A stretch of 6,202 nucleotides of DNA from Anaerolineales bacterium UBA3071 (GTDB taxonomy: Bacteria; Chloroflexota; Anaerolineae; UBA3071), in assembly GCA_002366755.1 (NCBI GenBank), contig DFBV01000176.1:1-6202 (forward strand). The letters run 5' to 3'. Shown one piece after another: positions 1-6,202 of this stretch (position 1 is the stretch's first letter; each line of letters starts with the position of its first letter). The translations under genes were made by a program, and so were the position numbers. The notes below the pieces were generated by a model. It was not told the origin of the DNA. It saw only the letters and a program-made list of their open reading frames with translations, and did no database searches.

Positions 1-321
1 CGTTACCGTTTCCGTAGGCGGCAGCTCAGTCGGCGGCACACGAGTGGCCGTCGGCGCAGGGGTCACGGTCACCGTGGCCTTTGACTTCGCGGGTGGAAGT
101 GTTTCCGCCATCGGCGCTGTGGGTGTGGGGCTCACAATCGGTATTGTGGTTCCACTCCACGCCGCAGGCGATGCTTCGGGCATCGCACCTGTGATCAGGG
201 GCCTTGAGGTCCGGTCACGGATCGGCCCACACCCGATGAGTCCCACAGCGATGATCGCCATCACCACGCCGACTGTTCCTGCAAGTCTGATGACCGCTGG
301 ATAACGGTTCGATGGACGCAT
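1..321 (-). CDS. Secreted lipoprotein with Pro/Thr-rich linker, N-terminal part only
   Basis: This gene starts with ATG at 321 and stays open to the left edge, giving 107 visible residues; the C-terminal domain lies outside the window. The N-terminus has the features of a type II signal peptide: basic residues (R2, R6, R12), a hydrophobic stretch at about 13-28, and a lipobox LIGC with the lipidated cysteine at residue 31. It should therefore be exported by Sec and anchored to the outer face of the membrane. From about residue 48 onward the chain is rich in Pro, Thr, Ala and Val, with repeated T-V-T and P-P-T-E units, which reads as a flexible spacer to a domain I cannot see. An in-frame TGA at 330-328 makes this ATG the first possible start. 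There is no strong ribosome binding site. Only 19 bases separate it from the FAD-subunit stop, so co-transcription is likely. Such linkers are common in Chloroflexota lipoproteins. The function is unknown. Confidence 0.8.
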   Translation of the reverse strand, partial: MRPSNRYPAVIRLAGTVGVVMAIIAVGLIGCGPIRDRTSRPLITGAMPEASPAAWSGTTIPIVSPTPTAPMAETLPPAKSKATVTVTPAPTATRVPPTELPPTETVT

Positions 322-340
322 CTGCCGTCAGCCTGCTGGA

Positions 341-1195
341 CTACGCCAGGCGCGCCAACGCCTCCTTCATCGCCCTGGCACTCAGCACACCGGCCATGGC
401 CTTCCGATACGCCGCGCTGCCGCGGAAGTCACCTATGGGATCGACGAGCTCGGAGATCCACTCGGCAGCGGCCTCGATCAATTCCGAGTTCACCGCCTGA
501 CCGGTCAGCATGACCTCGACTTTGGGCAGCCGCACCGGCGTCTCGGAAACGCCCCCCAGCGCCAGCCGGGCGGTGGTACACATTCCATTGCTGAAGCTCA
601 GCACCGCCGCCGCGCAGACGATGGGCGCATCAGCAGGGGTGCGCGCAACGCGCTGCACCGCCGCGCCTGTTTGGCCCTGCGGCAAACTGAGTGCAACTTC
701 CGTGATCAGGGCATGCTCGGCCAGCAACTCATCCCTTCGGGTCAGAAACTCGGCCAGCGGCAGTTGGATGGCGTCTGATGCGCAGATGGTGACGTGCGCA
801 TCGCAGGCCAGAAGCACCACCAGCAGTTCGTCGGCAGGGTCGGCCACTGCTACCGCCCCGCCAATGGTGGCCTGATTGCGCAGCACGCTACCAGCGGAGC
901 GATGCGCCGCTTCAGCGATGATGCCATCGTAGACGCGACGCACAGCATCCGAACGGCTCACATCCGCCAGTGTAGCCATGGCCCCTATCAGCACAGACTG
1001 CGAGTCCAGGTCCATCTTCACGTAATGCAGTCCCAGGTTCTGCAAGTCCACAACCGCTTCTACGCTACGGTCCTCGGAGCCGATCAGGGTGCTGCCCCCG
1101 GCCAGGGGCACGGTGCGGGGTCGTAGGCGGCGGAGCAGTCGTAGCGCCTCCTGCAGATCATGGGGATGGTGATACTGTCTGAGGTTGATCAGCAT
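341..1195 (-). CDS. FAD-binding subunit of a molybdenum hydroxylase (CoxM/CutM-like)
   Basis: This 284-residue protein matches the medium, FAD-carrying subunit of CO dehydrogenase/xanthine dehydrogenase-type enzymes, which passes electrons from the iron-sulphur subunit to an acceptor. The usual family length is about 285-290. The N-terminal FAD-binding domain shows AGGSTLIG (32-39) and RNQATIGGAV (106-115), the two flavin-contacting loops, followed by ADPADELLVVLLACDA (118-133), which resembles the CutM/CoxM subclass. The C-terminal CoxM-type domain ends with the typical DFRGSAAYRKAMAGVLSARA (256-275). ATG at 1195 is preceded by a strong GAGGAGG ribosome binding site at good spacing. A longer TTG start at 1222 is less likely because it would sit at the predicted transcription start. 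The gene is first in its transcription unit and is followed by a lipoprotein gene. The catalytic molybdenum subunit and 2Fe-2S subunit are not visible, so the substrate cannot be named; gene symbols such as coxM or cutM would over-claim. Confidence 0.92.
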   Translation of the reverse strand: MLINLRQYHHPHDLQEALRLLRRLRPRTVPLAGGSTLIGSEDRSVEAVVDLQNLGLHYVKMDLDSQSVLIGAMATLADVSRSDAVRRVYDGIIAEAAHRSAGSVLRNQATIGGAVAVADPADELLVVLLACDAHVTICASDAIQLPLAEFLTRRDELLAEHALITEVALSLPQGQTGAAVQRVARTPADAPIVCAAAVLSFSNGMCTTARLALGGVSETPVRLPKVEVMLTGQAVNSELIEAAAEWISELVDPIGDFRGSAAYRKAMAGVLSARAMKEALARLA

Positions 1196-1200
1196 GGCTT

Positions 1201-1210
1201 CCTCCTCGAG
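1201..1210 (-). promoter_or_regulatory. Ribosome binding site deciding the FAD-subunit start
   Basis: On the minus strand the bases CTCGAGGAGG lie just before AAGCC and the ATG at 1195. The AGGAGG core is a near-perfect Shine-Dalgarno sequence with suitable spacing. It supports ATG 1195 over the upstream in-frame TTG at 1222. Confidence 0.85.
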
Positions 1211-1230
1211 GGCCGTGGTCAAGCAGACGT

Positions 1231-1259
1231 ATTATACCAGAGACCTCTAGGGTTTCCAA
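1231..1259 (-). promoter_or_regulatory. Predicted housekeeping promoter for the FAD-subunit/lipoprotein unit
   Basis: On the minus strand there is a perfect TATAAT at 1236-1231 and TTGGAA at 1259-1254 (4 of 6 match to TTGACA), separated by exactly 17 bases. Transcription would begin near 1224, leaving a leader of about 29 bases that contains the strong ribosome binding site. The -35 box lies inside the inverted repeat at 1239-1275, so a protein bound there could block this promoter. The promoter is inferred from consensus match only. Confidence 0.65.
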
Positions 1260-1275
1260 AACCCTGAGGGTCTCT
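1239..1275. repeat. Imperfect inverted repeat between divergent promoters, possible operator
   Basis: The left arm 1239-1255 and right arm 1259-1275 are complementary at 14 of 17 positions. The inner seven pairs (AGGGTTT with AAACCCT) and the outer seven (AGAGACC with GGTCTCT) are perfect, and the three middle positions differ. The centre is near 1257. The repeat covers the minus-strand -35 box and ends one base before the proposed secA -35 box. It lies upstream of both predicted transcription starts, so it would act as DNA rather than RNA. A dimeric regulator binding here could control both directions; no regulator gene is in the window. Confidence 0.55.
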
Positions 1276-1304
1276 TTGGGCAGAGGGGCCGATTGGTGTA
1301 TAAT
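1276..1304 (+). promoter_or_regulatory. Predicted secA promoter
   Basis: A perfect TATAAT lies at 1299-1304 with TTGGGC at 1276-1281, which matches only the TTG of the -35 consensus, and the spacing is 17 bases. A TG directly precedes the -10 box, though without the extra base of a classical extended -10. Transcription would start near 1311, giving a leader of about 106 bases before secA. The weak -35 next to an inverted repeat leaves room for an activator or repressor. Confidence 0.6.
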
Positions 1305-1343
1305 GAAACTCACTATAGGTTTCAGGTTCCAGATTAAGCAAAT

Positions 1344-1380
1344 AGGTACACAAGGGGCATCCCCCGTCCTTTGTCTACCT
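1344..1380 (+). promoter_or_regulatory. Hairpin in the secA leader
   Basis: Bases 1344-1358 can pair with 1366-1380 at 14 of 15 positions, including two G-U pairs and one C-C mismatch (1349/1375), leaving a seven-base loop rich in C. The outer pairs are AGGTA with TACCT, then ACAA with TTGT, then a GC-rich top. A competing smaller hairpin can form by pairing 1354-1357 with CCCC at 1361-1364. No T-run follows, so it is not an intrinsic terminator. It lies 36 bases upstream of the secA start codon and could affect mRNA stability or translation. In E. coli, secA translation is controlled by SecM through its leader; no SecM-like reading frame is evident here. Confidence 0.45.
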
Positions 1381-1401
1381 GTTTCCTTGTCTACTCCCTA
1401 T

Positions 1402-1407
1402 GAGGTG
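1402..1407 (+). promoter_or_regulatory. Ribosome binding site deciding the secA start
   Basis: GAGGTG lies nine bases before the ATG at 1417. It supports this start over the in-frame TTG at 1276, which would add 47 residues unlike any SecA N-terminus and would lie within the proposed promoter. Confidence 0.75.
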
Positions 1408-1416
1408 TTTCTGCCT

Positions 1417-4374
<2,958 letters not shown>

Positions 4375-4418
4375 GAACCCTACGGCAGCACCGACAACGC
4401 GGGAAGGGCAATCATCGC

Positions 4419-6202
4419 TCAAGGGTTCAGATAACCCCGCGCATCCTCAGCATGCTGACCATTGGGCGCCATCTGCAGGTAGAGGTCGAACTTCTGTCGC
4501 GCCTCCTCTTGCTTCCCCTGGTCCCAAAGTACCTCACCCAGATCGAAGTAGATGTCGGGGATACTGGGAGCCATTTTCTGAGCGCGCTCGTAGGCCTTTT
4601 GAGCAGCAGCCAGCGAGCCCCGGGCCCGTAGCAGGTCTCCCATGGCCTTGTGCACCAGCGGTTCCGATTGATCCGTCATCATGGCCACAAAAGCAGCTTC
4701 TTCCGCTTTGTCCAAATCGCCCAATGCCTGATACACGGCAGCGCGCTGCACGTGCAGGAGCACCAGCTCAGATCTGTCCAGTCCCCCGACGCTGGCGTTG
4801 ACCTGAAGCGCCTGCTCGTAGGCCTTCAGCGCTGCCTCCGGCTGGCCCGTTGTCGCCAACTGATTCCCCAGTTCCACCCACCGCTTTGCAGGCAACGGTT
4901 CGACACCTTCCAGAAGACCCAATGCCTTGTCAATCTGCCCTGCGGCGAGCAGTGCCTCGATCAAATCGCTCCGAATGATGTCAGGGTCAGGGAGGTAGCG
5001 TTGTGCCTGTTCCAGCGCAACGACTGCTTCCTCAGGCTGTCCGCGGCTCAGGTAGAGCGCACCCAACAGGGCATGAGCAGGGCCAAACGAAGGATCGCGG
5101 TTCAGAACCTCTTGCTCTATTGCCTCTGTGGCCTCCTCAGGACGCCCCTGGGAGGCCAATGCCGCCGCCAGGTTCGTCCAGTACAGGGTGTTCTCAGGCT
5201 GCAGGGCCAACGCCTGACGAAACGCCGTCTCCGCTCCAGCCACCTGACCGGTGTTCAGCAGAGCGCTGCCAGCGTTGTTGTGTGCGGTGGCATCATCAGG
5301 GTTTAACGCCCGCGCCTGATCGGCGTACTCCAGCGCCAACATCCAGTCGCCGTTGTCCAATGCCACACGAGAGAGATTGGTGTAGGGCAAGCTGGAATCC
5401 GGCGCCCGCGCGGACGCCCATTCCCACAGCGACTGGTCGTCCCGCCAGTGAGGCACGATGCTCAGCGTCGTCACCAGGCAGGCGGCCAGGAAGGCTGAAC
5501 CCACCACTCCGATCGCGGGCAGCAGCCAGCGGCGATCCGCGGTCGTTGCCCATGACCCCAGACGTCTCATCAGCGGCAACGCTGTAACGCCTAACGCCAG
5601 GACGAAGAAAAACGATGGCAGGTACAAGAAGCGCTCGGCAACGATGGCCCCACCTCGCAGCTCCAGCGGCAGAATGTTGACCACCGGCAACAGGCTGATG
5701 GCGAACGCCAGCCACAGCCAGGCGGCTCGTTTGCGCCGCAGCAGTGCCCAAATCAACGAAGCCAGCAGAGCCAGCACCACACTCAGTTCCACCCAGGCCA
5801 GCGGATCGGTCCGGGGCACGGGAAGCGTGCTGAAATGGATCGGCGCCAGCGTGCCAAAGGGCCAGACCAGGAGCAGCAGGTAGCGGGCGACGGAGCGGCC
5901 GACCACCAACAGATGCTGGAGCGGATCGCCCACCGGCAGCGCCGCACCCGGCTGGGGCTGATATAGATAGCCCAAGCCAGCGGTGCGCAGCGCCAGGTAG
6001 ATCGCCCCTGCCGCGACGACAGCCAGATAGATGGGCCAGCGCCGGCACCAGCGAGCACCCTGCAGAGCATCGAAAGTCAACAAAAGGAAGGGTAAGGTGA
6101 CCGCCATCTCCTTGGAGCCCAGGGCCAGCAGGAAGGCCAGACCGGCGCCCACGGCCAACAACACCTGGGTTTGCCCCTTCTTCGCACGCAACGAGGCCAG
6201 CA
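4419..6202 (-). CDS. Polytopic membrane protein with C-terminal TPR repeats, TMTC-like; start outside window
   Basis: The reading frame is open to the right edge and ends at TGA 4421-4419, giving 593 visible residues counted from the codon at 6200. The visible N-terminal half has about eight hydrophobic segments (near 13-28, 33-44, 54-71, 96-118, 135-154, 159-179, 189-211, 226-248). It carries a SKE motif followed by AVTLPFLLL (29-40) and AERFLYLPS (188-196), then HWRDDQSLW (251-259) where the repeats begin. These motifs resemble TMTC/DUF1736-type proteins, which in animals are O-mannosyltransferases of the GT-C fold. From about 270 to 581 there are roughly nine TPR units, a scaffold for protein binding. 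The TPR part probably faces outward, as in GT-C enzymes, but topology is not proven. The catalytic first loop expected in GT-C enzymes would be upstream, outside the window, so enzyme activity cannot be judged. A TTG at 6191 is not a credible start because it falls inside the conserved membrane region. Confidence 0.88.
   Translation of the reverse strand, partial: LASLRAKKGQTQVLLAVGAGLAFLLALGSKEMAVTLPFLLLTFDALQGARWCRRWPIYLAVVAAGAIYLALRTAGLGYLYQPQPGAALPVGDPLQHLLVVGRSVARYLLLLVWPFGTLAPIHFSTLPVPRTDPLAWVELSVVLALLASLIWALLRRKRAAWLWLAFAISLLPVVNILPLELRGGAIVAERFLYLPSFFFVLALGVTALPLMRRLGSWATTADRRWLLPAIGVVGSAFLAACLVTTLSIVPHWRDDQSLWEWASARAPDSSLPYTNLSRVALDNGDWMLALEYADQARALNPDDATAHNNAGSALLNTGQVAGAETAFRQALALQPENTLYWTNLAAALASQGRPEEATEAIEQEVLNRDPSFGPAHALLGALYLSRGQPEEAVVALEQAQRYLPDPDIIRSDLIEALLAAGQIDKALGLLEGVEPLPAKRWVELGNQLATTGQPEAALKAYEQALQVNASVGGLDRSELVLLHVQRAAVYQALGDLDKAEEAAFVAMMTDQSEPLVHKAMGDLLRARGSLAAAQKAYERAQKMAPSIPDIYFDLGEVLWDQGKQEEARQKFDLYLQMAPNGQHAEDARGYLNP

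Noticed and set aside
44..304. 86-codon plus-strand frame at the left edge
   Set aside because: It is antisense to the lipoprotein signal peptide and linker; its Gly/Val/Ala repetition mirrors the Thr/Pro-rich linker codons.
1196..1222. N-terminal extension of the FAD subunit from TTG 1222
   Set aside because: ATG 1195 has a strong GAGGAGG site, matches family N-termini, and 1222 coincides with the predicted transcription start.
1276..1416. N-terminal extension of SecA from TTG 1276
   Set aside because: The 47 added residues do not resemble a SecA N-terminus, overlap the predicted promoter and leader hairpin, and ATG 1417 has a good ribosome binding site and the typical MFRSILSKVIG beginning.
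4375..4428. GAACCCT (4375-4381) and AGGGTTC (4422-4428) inverted repeat as a secA terminator
   Set aside because: The arms are only seven bases, the loop is 40 bases and no T-run follows. I see no intrinsic terminator for secA on the plus strand in this interval.
5296..6048. 250-codon minus-strand frame within the TPR gene
   Set aside because: It overlaps the well-supported membrane/TPR protein in another frame and has low-complexity Gly/Ala/Arg composition.

Overview
The window looks like a chromosomal segment of a GC-rich bacterium, most plausibly a member of the Chloroflexota (Anaerolineae/Caldilineae-like). That placement is inferred from three things: a lipoprotein with a Pro/Thr-rich linker after its lipid-anchor cysteine, a SecA with two insertions relative to E. 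coli SecA, and a large membrane protein ending in TPR repeats. No rRNA or other marker fixes the taxonomy. I see no mobile element, CRISPR array, tRNA or phage gene, so this is mostly an ordinary housekeeping region with some interesting non-coding structure.

Layout: positions 1-1195 hold two genes on the minus strand. The upstream one is a CoxM/CutM-type FAD-binding subunit of a molybdenum hydroxylase (1195 to 341). Nineteen bases further on comes the start of a secreted lipoprotein that runs off the left edge (321 to 1). Positions 1196-1416 are a divergent control region. It has a perfect TATAAT box on each strand, an imperfect 17-bp inverted repeat between them, a secA leader with a 15-position hairpin, and a surprising near-match to the phage T7 promoter. 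Positions 1417-4374 encode secA on the plus strand, the ATPase motor of the Sec export pathway. Converging on it from the right is a partial gene (6202 to 4419, minus strand) for a polytopic membrane protein with a TMTC-like N-terminal part and about nine C-terminal TPR repeats.

The most notable sequence structure is at the secA 3' end. The last codons of secA specify an Arg/Lys-rich tail after the usual zinc-binding motif. Read on the other strand, the same bases form a GC-rich hairpin followed by a T-run, which is a good intrinsic terminator for the converging TPR gene. One stretch of DNA therefore seems to serve as the SecA C-terminus and as the neighbour's terminator.

Functionally, SecA would export pre-proteins, including the lipoprotein encoded here. 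The FAD subunit would carry electrons in a CO-dehydrogenase/xanthine-dehydrogenase-like enzyme, but its molybdenum and iron-sulphur partner subunits are not in the window. I found no convincing evidence of a new defence or mobile system.
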